From: Paenibacillus kyungheensis
GTDB taxonomy: Bacteria; Bacillota; Bacilli; Paenibacillales; Paenibacillaceae
DNA length: 64,000 nt
NCBI RefSeq assembly: GCF_028606985.1
Contig: NZ_CP117416.1
Coordinates: 4,713,001-4,777,000, forward strand
Reading direction: 5' to 3'
Positions 25,101-33,288 of the stretch are shown piece by piece. Numbering within the stretch: the stretch's first letter is position 1; every line of letters starts with the position of its first letter. The position numbers were made by a program, and so were the translations under genes. Below the pieces are notes generated by a model, which saw only the letters and a program-made list of their open reading frames with translations, ran no database searches and had not been told where the DNA came from.

Positions 25101-26429
25101 CTAATCTTTGCTACCGGCTTTCCAGCGCATGCCCCAATTGAAAGCACGATCCATATCGGAATGACCTTTGAAATACTGAACCAACTTTTCGATACTAAAT
25201 GTTTCATTACCCACATTTTGGATCATTGCAATCGCGCACATCGGACTACGATTATCAGCTTCATCCAAACGCACGATAATATCAGGTCCATTTTGTTGCG
25301 AAATGGTTACTACACCATCCGCATCCGTCCAACGTGTAATGCCTTCGTAAATAAAAGAAAAGACCAGAATACGCTTGATCTCAGATATTTTGTTACCGTT
25401 AATCCGCATATTTTCGCCACCTGCGACAGCACCGGTACGATCATCACCGTCTAGTGCAACAAACGGCCAACTTGTCAAAGAACCAAATGAATTACCCAGT
25501 GCCTGAACAACACCTTTATCACCATCTTGTAATTCATACAGACAACCTAGATCCAGATCGACTCCTGAACTACGTTTAAATAATCCTTTTTTCTCCTGAC
25601 GATTCCAGTTCAGATTAATCAATAGTTCACCTAGTGAACCGCCTGATTTTTTCTGAAGATTGATCACATCGCCTTTTTTCTTCAACTCAATCTTGGATAG
25701 ATTTAAGTTCACTGAAGGCGTAGGAGCCGGTGTTGGCACTGGAGGAGCAGGAGGTGGAGTCGATGGACGGTTGAGATTCATCGGCTTCGCAGGGGTTGGT
25801 GCAGGCGTTGGCGGCGGTGTTGGTATTGGAGCAGGCTTAGGAGGTACTGGCGGCGCTGGTGTCGGTGTTGGCGCTGGTGTATCTTCTACTTCTACTCCAT
25901 AACTACCACATAATTCTTTGAGTCCACCAAAATAACCTGCCCCGACCGCAGCAAATTTCCATTCTGTCTGATAACGGTACAATTCCCCTACTACAATCGC
26001 AGTTTCTGATGAAAATTTAGAATCCAGATCATAACGGAAAATCTCTGCACCTGTAGCTTCATTTGCACAGCGTAAGTATGTGCGGTTCACCTGACTAAAA
26101 TTTTCTGTCGGCTTCTCGCTATTGTAAATCGTAAGCGTGATCGCAATTTTTTGAATATCTTGCGGAATTGCGCCTACATTCACTTTGAATTGACGGGCAT
26201 CGCTACCTGTCGCATTTTCAATATAAGTAATAAAAGCATTACCTGGATTACCATAAAAAATAAGATCGTTATCGCTTTTTACTTTTCCATTTTGCTGTAG
26301 TAAAAAAGCAGAAGTGTCTAATTCTAAAGAAGCTGGTGCTTCCCATCCCAGTGAAATAATGAGTTGTTGAAGCCCTGGCGTTGTTTTGGTTACGTCTGTT
26401 TTTTGCCCTTTCACAATAGCTACACTCAT
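25101..26429 (-). CDS. TerD-TerA fusion protein with proline-rich linker
   Basis: 442 residues in three parts. Residues 1-180 are a TerD domain (KGQKTDVTKTTPGLQQLIISLGWE ... AAVGAGYFGGLKELCGSYGV). Its calcium-binding region is degenerate: the other copies read [15 protein letters not shown], while here it is NATGSDARQF. Residues 185-245 are a low-complexity Pro/Ala/Thr linker (PTPTPAPPVPPKP-like). Residues 250-442 are a TerA-like second domain with ALDGDDRTGAVAGGENM. It may be a scaffold whose first domain has lost ion binding. The ribosome site is weak (ACGGGG). It is preceded by a terminator after the last terD. Confidence 0.85.
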   Translation of the reverse strand: MSVAIVKGQKTDVTKTTPGLQQLIISLGWEAPASLELDTSAFLLQQNGKVKSDNDLIFYGNPGNAFITYIENATGSDARQFKVNVGAIPQDIQKIAITLTIYNSEKPTENFSQVNRTYLRCANEATGAEIFRYDLDSKFSSETAIVVGELYRYQTEWKFAAVGAGYFGGLKELCGSYGVEVEDTPAPTPTPAPPVPPKPAPIPTPPPTPAPTPAKPMNLNRPSTPPPAPPVPTPAPTPSVNLNLSKIELKKKGDVINLQKKSGGSLGELLINLNWNRQEKKGLFKRSSGVDLDLGCLYELQDGDKGVVQALGNSFGSLTSWPFVALDGDDRTGAVAGGENMRINGNKISEIKRILVFSFIYEGITRWTDADGVVTISQQNGPDIIVRLDEADNRSPMCAIAMIQNVGNETFSIEKLVQYFKGHSDMDRAFNWGMRWKAGSKD

Positions 26430-26511
26430 AATTAATTAACCCCGTAATGTATGACGTAAAAGATCCACTGTTCTTCTCTATTTTAGCATTAAATCCCAAC
26501 GACAAGTGAAA

Positions 26512-26542
26512 AAAAATAGGGCAGGAAACCCACCCTATTCAT
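26512..26542 (-). terminator. Terminator after the third terD gene
   Basis: On the minus strand AATAGGG pairs with CCCTATT, followed by TTTTTTTT; it separates the terD genes from the TerD-TerA fusion gene. Confidence 0.8.
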
Positions 26543-26583
26543 GTATAGTTCATGCTTTTGCCTTATTTGATATCACTGTAAAA

Positions 26584-27162
26584 TTATACAGGTAAGCCGT
26601 AGTTCTGACACAATGCAGCTAACCCACCTGAGAATCCACTACCGATCGCCTGGAACTTCCAATCCGTGCCTTGACGGTAAAATTCACAGAATACGACTGC
26701 TGTTTCGGTAGAGAACTCTTCGCCTAGATCGAAGCGCAAAATTTCACTGCTATTATCTTCATTTACTACACGTACAAAAGCAGCACTTACCTGTCCAAAA
26801 TTCTGTCCACGTGCGTCTGCATCATGGATTGTTACTGTGATACCTATACGTGAAATGCTAGCAGGAACTTTGCTGAAATCGACAACGATCTGCTCGTCAT
26901 CTCCATCGCCTTCACCTGTACGATTATCTCCAGTATGCGTCACCGCGCCATTATATGTGGTCAGATTGTTGTAAAATACAAAATCTGCTTCTGTTTTGGC
27001 TTTGCCATCTTCATGCAATAAAAATGCAGAAGCATCCAAGTCAAAATCACTACCACCGCTGTATTTATTAGTATCCCAGCCTAGACCTACCACAACTCGT
27101 GTTAATCCCGGGTTTGTTTTCGTGAGGTCGATACGTTGCCCCTTGGATAAATTAATCGTCAT
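26584..27162 (-). CDS. terD: TerD family protein (third copy)
   Basis: 192-residue calcium-binding beta-sandwich stress protein. The full TerD pattern is present: [66 protein letters not shown], and [38 protein letters not shown]. The aspartates of DNRTG...GDGDDE bind calcium in this family. The ATG at 27162 is set by AAGGAG; the longer frame lacks support. Cytosolic, thought to assemble near membranes during stress. Confidence 0.95.
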   Translation of the reverse strand: MTINLSKGQRIDLTKTNPGLTRVVVGLGWDTNKYSGGSDFDLDASAFLLHEDGKAKTEADFVFYNNLTTYNGAVTHTGDNRTGEGDGDDEQIVVDFSKVPASISRIGITVTIHDADARGQNFGQVSAAFVRVVNEDNSSEILRFDLGEEFSTETAVVFCEFYRQGTDWKFQAIGSGFSGGLAALCQNYGLPV

Positions 27163-27250
27163 CCTCTGTTCACTCCTTACCATCACTATATTTTGGTGAT
27201 ACCTATAACACTGAAACAAAACGGAGCTATGCGCTCCGCTTTGTTTACCA

Positions 27251-27440
27251 CTTATTGTAAGATATTTTACTTTGCAAAAATCATTTTCTTATTGAACCTT
27301 GTCGCGTTTATGTTGCCAAACGCTTATTGTAAGATATTTTGCTTTGCAAAAATCATTTTTTTATTGAAACTTGTCGCACTTATAATGCCAAGTGTTTGGT
27401 CGCGTTTATGTTGCTAAACGCTAATGCCAAATGCTTATTG
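27251..27440. repeat. Tandem 72-bp direct repeat between terD genes
   Basis: Two imperfect copies with a 72-base period begin at 27251 and 27323 (both start CTTATTGTAAGATATTTT), and the last third recurs at 27399-27421 (TCGCGTTTATGTTGC). Short units related to GCCAAACGC are repeated further. It holds no open frame of note. It lies in the gap between the second and third terD genes. Confidence 0.8.
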
Positions 27441-28010
27441 CAAGCCGTAGTCGCGTGTCAAACCTGCAAGACCATCTTTGTAACCATTACCGATCGCGTT
27501 AAATTTCCACTCAGCGCCATGACGGTACAATTCGCCTACAACTACACCTGCTTCGATAGAGAAATCTTCTCCTAGATCGAAACGGATCAATTCTTCGTTG
27601 TTATCATCGTTTACGATACGAACGTAAGCGTTAGATACTTGACCGAAGTTTTGGTTACGAGCTGCTGCTTCATAGATTGTAATTGTAAATGCAATTTTGT
27701 CTACATCAGCAGGTACGTTAGGGATGTCTACTTTGATTTGCTCATCGTCGCCATCGCCTGCGCCTGTACGGTTGTCGCCTGTATGTACGACAGAACCATT
27801 TTCATTTTGAGGATTGTTGAAGAAAATAAAGTTTTTTTCGCTAGCTACTTTACCTTCAGCATTCGCGCAAAATACAGATACGTCCAAATCGAACTCTCCG
27901 CCGCCATCATATTTATTTGTATCCCAGCCTAGACCTACTGTGATTTTAGATAATCCTGGATTACTTTTCGTCAAATCTACTTTTTGTCCTTTAGATAAGT
28001 TAATTCCCAT
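27435..28010 (-). CDS. terD: TerD family protein (second copy)
   Basis: 191-residue TerD protein, close to the third copy but more conventional: [92 protein letters not shown], and a terminal [19 protein letters not shown]. All calcium-site aspartates are kept. The ATG at 28010 follows AAGGAA. Likely co-transcribed with terB and the first terD. Confidence 0.95.
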   Translation of the reverse strand: MGINLSKGQKVDLTKSNPGLSKITVGLGWDTNKYDGGGEFDLDVSVFCANAEGKVASEKNFIFFNNPQNENGSVVHTGDNRTGAGDGDDEQIKVDIPNVPADVDKIAFTITIYEAAARNQNFGQVSNAYVRIVNDDNNEELIRFDLGEDFSIEAGVVVGELYRHGAEWKFNAIGNGYKDGLAGLTRDYGLQ

Positions 28011-28100
28011 GTTCAATTCCTTCTTTCCATGTGTATGATTTGAGTTGCTGAATAACGTATAATTGACTCTTTTTCATTGTTAGAAGATAACGCTTACCGA

Positions 28101-28700
28101 TTATGAATATTGGCGAGCCAAAATATCGATATGCGCAGCCTGTTTTCCTTGACCAATTGCGTTAAATTTCCATTCTGATCCATTACGGTAGATTTCACCT
28201 GTAATCAATGCCGTCATACCGGAATAATCATCTGTTAGATTAAAGCGAACCAATTCCTGTTGATTCTGTCCATTTACAATACGAATGTATGCAGACGAAA
28301 TCATACCGAAATCTTGTTTGCGTTGTTCTGCTTGATAAATATTAACCACAACGAGCACTTTATGCACATCAGCAGGTACTTTAGAAAGATCGATATGGAT
28401 TTGCTCATCGTCTCCTGCACCTTCGCCTGTGAGGTTATCCCCGCTGTGTTTGACAGAACCGCAACCACTAGTCAAGTTATGAAAGCAGACCAAATTTGTA
28501 GCTTTGGTCAATTTATCATTTGCGTCCAAAAGAATCGCTGAAGCATCACAGTCGATATCTGCTTTGGCTTTTTTCATACCGAAGAATCCTTTAGATTGTG
28601 TCTCCGCGGGATCCCAACCCAAACCAACCACCAGTTGATTCAGACCGCTATTGCCTTTGGTTAAATCAATTTTTTGACCTTTGACTAAGCTGATACTCAT
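28101..28700 (-). CDS. terD: TerD family protein (first copy)
   Basis: 199-residue TerD protein with an eight-residue basic insertion (SKGFFGMKKAKAD) after the first strand pair, as in the TerE/YceC-like branch. The core motifs remain: KGQKIDLTKGNSGLNQLVVGLGWD, DIDCDASAILL, SVKHSGDNLTGEGAGDDEQIHIDLSKVP. The second aspartate cluster reads GAGDDE rather than GDGDDE. AAAGGAGG lies upstream, with a slightly long spacer. It is directly downstream of terB. Confidence 0.93.
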   Translation of the reverse strand: MSISLVKGQKIDLTKGNSGLNQLVVGLGWDPAETQSKGFFGMKKAKADIDCDASAILLDANDKLTKATNLVCFHNLTSGCGSVKHSGDNLTGEGAGDDEQIHIDLSKVPADVHKVLVVVNIYQAEQRKQDFGMISSAYIRIVNGQNQQELVRFNLTDDYSGMTALITGEIYRNGSEWKFNAIGQGKQAAHIDILARQYS

Positions 28701-28798
28701 AAAATGATATGACCTCCTTTGTAATACTGATATGTAATACTGTTATTACCGGAGAATCGTTTCAACTTTTTTTAAAATTGTCTTTATTCTTACCCGAA

Positions 28799-29245
28799 TT
28801 ACAGTCCAAACTCGGAAGCATTCAAGCCCAATACAGTAGCAATCTCACGCACAACTGCTTGCTCTTGAGGATCAAAATCACCATCTGCTGAACCGATTGC
28901 ACTACATACGCCGATCAACAATCGACCTTCTTCTGGTTTGCTTTTGAATTTGCTGATCGCTTTAAGCGCTTCTTGCTTACCGATGATCGCGTCAAATTCA
29001 AAATTTTCTACATAATGATTAAAGCGAGCGATAACCAGACTCATATCAAACACTTTTAATTGTTCATTACGTCCGATATAACCTGCCATTTTTTGCTTCT
29101 CATCTGCACTGATATTTCCATCTGCTGCCGCTACAAGAGCACAACCTGCTACGATCGCTTCTAAAAAGTCCTTATTTTTGAACTTTTTCATCTGATCATT
29201 CAAGTTGTTTTTCGTACTGTTTAACCATGATTTGAATGCACTCAT
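28799..29245 (-). CDS. terB: TerB family tellurite resistance protein
   Basis: 148-residue all-helical TerB protein. Two acidic helix-start motifs, ALVAAADGNISADEKQKM and AIGSADGDFDPQEQAVVREIA, are the conserved metal-binding sites of the family. The ATG at 29245 lies behind AGGAGGTGA; a GTG inside that ribosome site would give three extra residues and is less likely. It is first in the Ter operon and is thought to link TerC at the membrane with cytosolic TerD proteins. Confidence 0.94.
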   Translation of the reverse strand: MSAFKSWLNSTKNNLNDQMKKFKNKDFLEAIVAGCALVAAADGNISADEKQKMAGYIGRNEQLKVFDMSLVIARFNHYVENFEFDAIIGKQEALKAISKFKSKPEEGRLLIGVCSAIGSADGDFDPQEQAVVREIATVLGLNASEFGL

Positions 29246-29336
29246 ATCGATCACCTCCTATTTATCATAAACCAATTTGAAGCAGACCTCTAGTTTTGCA
29301 AATATACAGAGAGTACAGAGCTTTCTCTATGCCTAT

Positions 29337-29365
29337 ATTTTCCCACAAGTTATCAAAAAAACCAA
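29337..29365 (-). promoter_or_regulatory. Possible stress-sigma (SigB-like) promoter of the Ter operon
   Basis: On the minus strand GTTTTT and GGGAAA are 12 bases apart, resembling the general-stress consensus GTTTAA-N12-14-GGGWAW. No better vegetative promoter was found upstream of terB. Weak evidence. Confidence 0.25.
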
Positions 29366-29450
29366 ATTTCCCTTTTGAGTTTGCAGGTCGATCTCAGTAG
29401 AAAAATACTCTCTCCTCTCATAATAAGCTACAGTGCACATACTGAAACAA

Positions 29451-29600
29451 AAAGCACCTCAATCCCGAGTTTTTCCGAGACAAAGGTGCTATCTGTAATC
29501 ATTCATATGGATCGTTCCTAATCTTTACGGTGCACAGTTCTACGTGGGGCGCATAACCGGGCAGAGTAACAGGTTAACGTGCTACTCTTGCCCCTGATTA
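29451..29600 (-). ncRNA. Candidate structured small RNA
   Basis: On the minus strand an extended -10 (TGTCATAAT near 29605) predicts a transcript that begins with a hairpin (GGGCAAGAGTA / TACTCTGCCC, one bulge) and ends near 29451 in a terminator (AGCACCT ... AGGTGCT, then TTTTTG). Length is about 150 bases. The arrangement and a shared GGTTA...CCAC...CACCGT-like segment resemble the antisense RNA near 12.0 kb. No toxin frame was found opposite it. Confidence 0.4.
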
Positions 29601-29689
29601 TGACACATGTTTGTAAAACAGCGATTTTTGCTTTTTTGTAAACAACGATTTATTTTAAATCTATTTGAAGATATCACATATCCAAGCGA

Positions 29690-29923
29690 TTAATGAGTAG
29701 GATGATTAGAATTGGTGGCATTGAAGGTATCGCCAAAAAAGTAACTGGAAATCATATCACCAACAGTCAGTACAACCACTGCGATAACAGCAGATGCTAC
29801 AGCTTCATACACACTTACATGAATACCATACATCCACACCAAAAAGATAATCATCGCCGGGATTAGATTCCAAATCATTTTCTTTTTGACACAATCCGTA
29901 AACACGATACTGACTCTGTTCAT
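29690..29923 (-). CDS. Small membrane protein, possibly DUF2512-like
   Basis: 77 residues with two hydrophobic helices (IWNLIPAMIIFLVWMYGIHVSV and AVASAVIAVVVLTVGDMISSYFF) and a polar tail. The helix pair ending in a GD motif recalls the N-terminal half of the YndM/DUF2512 family, but it is too short for that family and the match is uncertain. GGAGG lies eight bases before the ATG, so translation is well supported. Function is not known. Confidence 0.65.
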   Translation of the reverse strand: MNRVSIVFTDCVKKKMIWNLIPAMIIFLVWMYGIHVSVYEAVASAVIAVVVLTVGDMISSYFFGDTFNATNSNHPTH

Positions 29924-30052
29924 TCATAAGCCTCCATATTAGAGATATAAAATAACAACCTATAGAATATAACACAAAAATATCCAATATAAACCATTTT
30001 CGCGATGTTTTTTTGGGAATATTTTGAAATTATAATAAATGATCAATAAACG

Positions 30053-30095
30053 CCAGAAAAGAGCGTGATCTGTAGGCGATCATGCTCTTTTCTGG
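30053..30095. other. Orphan perfect stem-loop
   Basis: An 18-bp perfect stem (CCAGAAAAGAGCRTGATC arms at 30053-30070 and 30078-30095) with a seven-base loop. Neither side has a strong T run and no recognised gene ends here on either strand. Confidence 0.7.
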
Positions 30096-30120
30096 TCTTC
30101 TCTATTCATTTAGGGAATGT

Positions 30121-30504
30121 TGGGTGTTCTATGATATAAACTAATTTACTACTTATGTGGTATGTTGCTAAAGAATTCTTCGGACTCACTACGTTTACTT
30201 GCTAGAGTGTTTCTATTTATTTCCATATTTCTATAGGACAGCTATTTACATCTACAAGCTACTTTACTATTGGGTATTACTATAAAGCTTATAAGCTATT
30301 GGTATATAGGATTGTAGTGAGATCCTGCCAGCCAACATTTGTACTTCTACGTGTCCGTTTATATGACAGTAGTGAAGTAACTTGTATCTTTATTATTACA
30401 GGAGTTTTCAAAAAACGGATTCTTTTATTTTGTAATCACAACCTTTTTTTGTAATACGTGAGTGTTTACTCCCAAATTGTATAGGTCAATAGAACCCTTA
30501 TACT
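30121..30504. other. AT-rich intergenic region before the receptor array
   Basis: No supported gene. It contains AAGTAACTT (30375-30383), an extra copy of one arm of the inverted repeat located further downstream, and several short palindromes such as TATAAGCTTATA-like sequence near 30280. Confidence 0.5.
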
Positions 30505-30553
30505 AAGTTACTAAAAAAGCTACTCTGACATTTTAAGTAACTTATAGAATAAT
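30505..30553 (+). promoter_or_regulatory. Putative promoter and inverted repeat of the first receptor gene
   Basis: CTGACA (30525-30530) and AATAAT (30548-30553) have a 17-base spacer. Arms AAGTTACT (30505-30512) and AGTAACTT (30536-30543) form an inverted repeat around the -35 box, a possible binding site for a receptor. Confidence 0.4.
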
Positions 30554-30616
30554 AAAAACTATCATTTTCTGGAATCGTATAAGGAATATTGTATTTTTCG
30601 GAGGTGCTTACCGTTT

Positions 30617-31942
30617 ATGAGCACACTGGATACAGTCCGCTCTCATATTGAGCAAGAACTGCAACGCAGACAAATCAATTTAACACAGTTTGAAAAGATA
30701 TCTGGTATTAATCGTGGAGTACTCAGTGCAACGCTCAACAGCAATCCACCTCGATCGATATCGATCAACCAGCTAGATCGTATGGCTGCCGCTCTCGATC
30801 GACCGGAAGGCTGGTTATATGAACAATATATAGAAGAATGTTTTGCAAGCAGCAAAGTCAACTGGCGACGTATTCGTGCTTTATTTCTGCGCTGTATTGA
30901 ATTAGATCGAAACGTTTTGATTGAATACACATTAAATTTGCTGATGGAAGATTATCGGTATGTCCCTCATGTGTTTGATTTAGCAGAAGAATTGGTGCTT
31001 AACGGTCAATTGGAACAAAGTGTTCCTTTCTATACCTGTGTGATCGAAAACGAACGTCAGCAACATGCAGAGCGTCTAGCGATCAGCCAATACCGGCTAT
31101 TTCGTGCTCAATTGAGTGAAGATATAGAACGTAACAAATCAGCAGTAACTTTGTTCTATCCTTATCGTGATCGCATCCCTGATCATTTGCGATTAGATGC
31201 TTTATTACAAATGGCAAATGTATATTACACCGTACAGGAATGGGATCTGATGGAACAAGTAACAGATGAAATGAGCGTATTGGTTCATCGGGTGTACGAG
31301 GAAGAATGCAAAAAAATGGATCGGCAAGGTGCGGATTATGTCCCCCTGTCAACCGAAAGACATTTGGTCTGGTATTACGGACAAAGTTACTTAATAAAAT
31401 CCATTTTTTTCGAATATACAGGTAAATATAAAGAAGGCTTAAAGTACATTGATGGTTATAAAGATTTGAGTTGGTTCAAATCCCTGAATGAAGTTGGACA
31501 TCTTGAAGTTCATAAATTAAAAATAGCAGCTGAAGCCAATCTATATAATTTACAGCTAATGCTTGGCAATACAGAATGCTTAGAAAATTATATTACTTTT
31601 TTAAAAGAAAATCCGTTTGAACAATTACCTAGTTTATTAACTATTTTAAAAGCCGCTAATATTAATCATTTTTGTATCGATTCTGTTCTTAATACATTTA
31701 TAGCTCATCCTGATAATAATATTAAATTTGAAATTGGCTATTACAAAAATAGCATTACTTTTAATACAATGCTGACTGATTTTTACTACCAATTAGCCAT
31801 TTATCAAGCTAAAAGAGGCTATCCTCTGGAAGAATTTAAAAATACATTGAATACATTTGATATGTCATTACGTAGATACAATATGAGTCGTACTATGGAC
31901 TATACGTCTTTGATACAGCATTTTATTCGTTCAATGCCTTAA
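30617..31942 (+). CDS. aloR: AloR-like peptide receptor (HTH plus TPR), first of array
   Basis: 441-residue intracellular regulator of the RRNPP type. Residues about 7-60 form an XRE-like HTH (LTQFEKISGINRGVLSATLNSNPPRSISINQLDRMAAAL); then NWRRIRALFLRCIELDRN begins a long helical, TPR-like peptide-binding region that runs to the end (YYQLAIYQAKRG, then DYTSLIQHFIRSMP). GGAGGTG lies ten bases upstream. It is followed after 24 bases by a paralogue and has no pro-peptide gene of its own. It should bind a re-imported signal peptide and control transcription. Confidence 0.85.
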   Translation: MSTLDTVRSHIEQELQRRQINLTQFEKISGINRGVLSATLNSNPPRSISINQLDRMAAALDRPEGWLYEQYIEECFASSKVNWRRIRALFLRCIELDRNVLIEYTLNLLMEDYRYVPHVFDLAEELVLNGQLEQSVPFYTCVIENERQQHAERLAISQYRLFRAQLSEDIERNKSAVTLFYPYRDRIPDHLRLDALLQMANVYYTVQEWDLMEQVTDEMSVLVHRVYEEECKKMDRQGADYVPLSTERHLVWYYGQSYLIKSIFFEYTGKYKEGLKYIDGYKDLSWFKSLNEVGHLEVHKLKIAAEANLYNLQLMLGNTECLENYITFLKENPFEQLPSLLTILKAANINHFCIDSVLNTFIAHPDNNIKFEIGYYKNSITFNTMLTDFYYQLAIYQAKRGYPLEEFKNTLNTFDMSLRRYNMSRTMDYTSLIQHFIRSMP

Positions 31943-31966
31943 TACAACAGTCAAGAGGTGATCTGT

Positions 31967-33262
31967 ATGGACAACCGAATAGCCTTATGTACGGAGTTAG
32001 AAAATGAGATTTCTAAGCAAGGTTATTCTCTTAGTCGTTTCAGTCAAATCTCTGGAATCAATCGTGGCATTTTAAGTGCCACTTTGAACGGAAATCCTCC
32101 CAAACCTATGTCAATTAATCAACTAGATACGATGACCACTGCTCTGGGGAAGCCAGAAGGTTGGCTATATGAACGGTTTGCAGAACAATGCTTTGACGAA
32201 CAAGGTAAAACCAATTGGCGTCGTGTTAGAGCGCTTCTTCTGCGTTGTATTGAACTAAATCGAAACGTTTTGATTGAGCGTATTTTATGTTTGTTGCTTG
32301 AAGATATATCGTACTTAAATCAAGTGTTTGAACTGGCGGAAGAACTAATTGCAGACAATCCGAGTGAGAGTGTTATGCAGTTGTATGAATGCGTGGTGAG
32401 TAATGAACGCAATTACCAAGCAGAACGGCTTGCGATCAGTCATTATCGCATTTTCCGCTATGCGATTAAGCGAGATATTAAGCAAAATTTTATAGCCGCT
32501 GTCACTTTCCAACCTTTTTGCGAGCGTTTGCCTCAAGATATACAGTTAGATGCTTGGTTAAATCTTTCTAATATCTATTATGCTGTTCAGGAATGGAAAT
32601 TAGTTAATAACTGTGGAAACCAGCTCATCTCTATTACTGAAAATATTTATTCTCAACAAAAACATAAAGATATAACTAGTGAACGTCCATTCGTGAAATA
32701 TGTTGGACAAGCTTACCTTTGTAAAGCAATTTTTCATCAAAAGAATGGAAATTATGATAAAGCAATAATTTATACCCAAAAATATTCAGACCTAGAATGG
32801 CTATCTGATCTAGAAGTAGAAGATAAAAAAGAAATAGAAAAATTTAAAATATTTGCTAAAGGTAATCTTTACGGTATTGAATTATATAGAGGTAATTTCA
32901 ATGTACTTAAAGAATATGCCAAATTTCTAGAAGTACATCCACATGAAACTATGGCAGGATTGCTTAATATTTTAACTACAGCAAATCAATATAATGTATG
33001 TATAGACTATGTTTTAAAAAAATTCAGACCTTTTATACTAAAAAATTTATACAACGATACGTATATCAAAAGATTTATTGTAGATAATCAATATACAAAT
33101 CTTTGTTACCAGCTTGCACTATATCAATCTAAAAGAAGTAATCATTCTAAAGATTTAAAAAGTACCCTTTTACTTTTTGAGAAGGCTGTTCAGAAATGTA
33201 ATATTAGTCTGACCTTAGACTATACCTCTTTACTTCAAAATGTCATTCGTTCCATGCCTTAA
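31967..33262 (+). CDS. aloR: AloR-like peptide receptor, second of array
   Basis: 431 residues. The HTH is nearly identical to its neighbours (SLSRFSQISGINRGILSATLNGNPPKPMSINQLDTMTTAL), with GWLYERFAEQCF and NWRRVRALLLRCIELNRNVLIERIL following. The C-terminal TPR-like half is much more diverged and visibly AT-rich. The ATG at 31967 is set by GAGGTGA; an upstream in-frame GTG lies in that site. Closely linked to the preceding and following receptors, so probably one transcript. No pro-peptide frame is found at its 3' end. Confidence 0.83.
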   Translation: MDNRIALCTELENEISKQGYSLSRFSQISGINRGILSATLNGNPPKPMSINQLDTMTTALGKPEGWLYERFAEQCFDEQGKTNWRRVRALLLRCIELNRNVLIERILCLLLEDISYLNQVFELAEELIADNPSESVMQLYECVVSNERNYQAERLAISHYRIFRYAIKRDIKQNFIAAVTFQPFCERLPQDIQLDAWLNLSNIYYAVQEWKLVNNCGNQLISITENIYSQQKHKDITSERPFVKYVGQAYLCKAIFHQKNGNYDKAIIYTQKYSDLEWLSDLEVEDKKEIEKFKIFAKGNLYGIELYRGNFNVLKEYAKFLEVHPHETMAGLLNILTTANQYNVCIDYVLKKFRPFILKNLYNDTYIKRFIVDNQYTNLCYQLALYQSKRSNHSKDLKSTLLLFEKAVQKCNISLTLDYTSLLQNVIRSMP

Positions 33263-33288
33263 AAATACCCTACATCGAGGTGATCTGC

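Noticed and set aside
25660-25902. Gly/Val-repeat frame on the plus strand
   Set aside because: It is the antisense of the Pro/Ala-rich linker of the TerD-TerA fusion.
27251-27440. Possible CRISPR-like repeats
   Set aside because: The period is 72 bases without conserved short repeats and unique spacers, and no cas genes are present; it is a simple tandem duplication.
30162-30236. 24-codon hydrophobic frame before the receptor array
   Set aside because: There is no ribosome site and no promoter; chance frame in AT-rich DNA.
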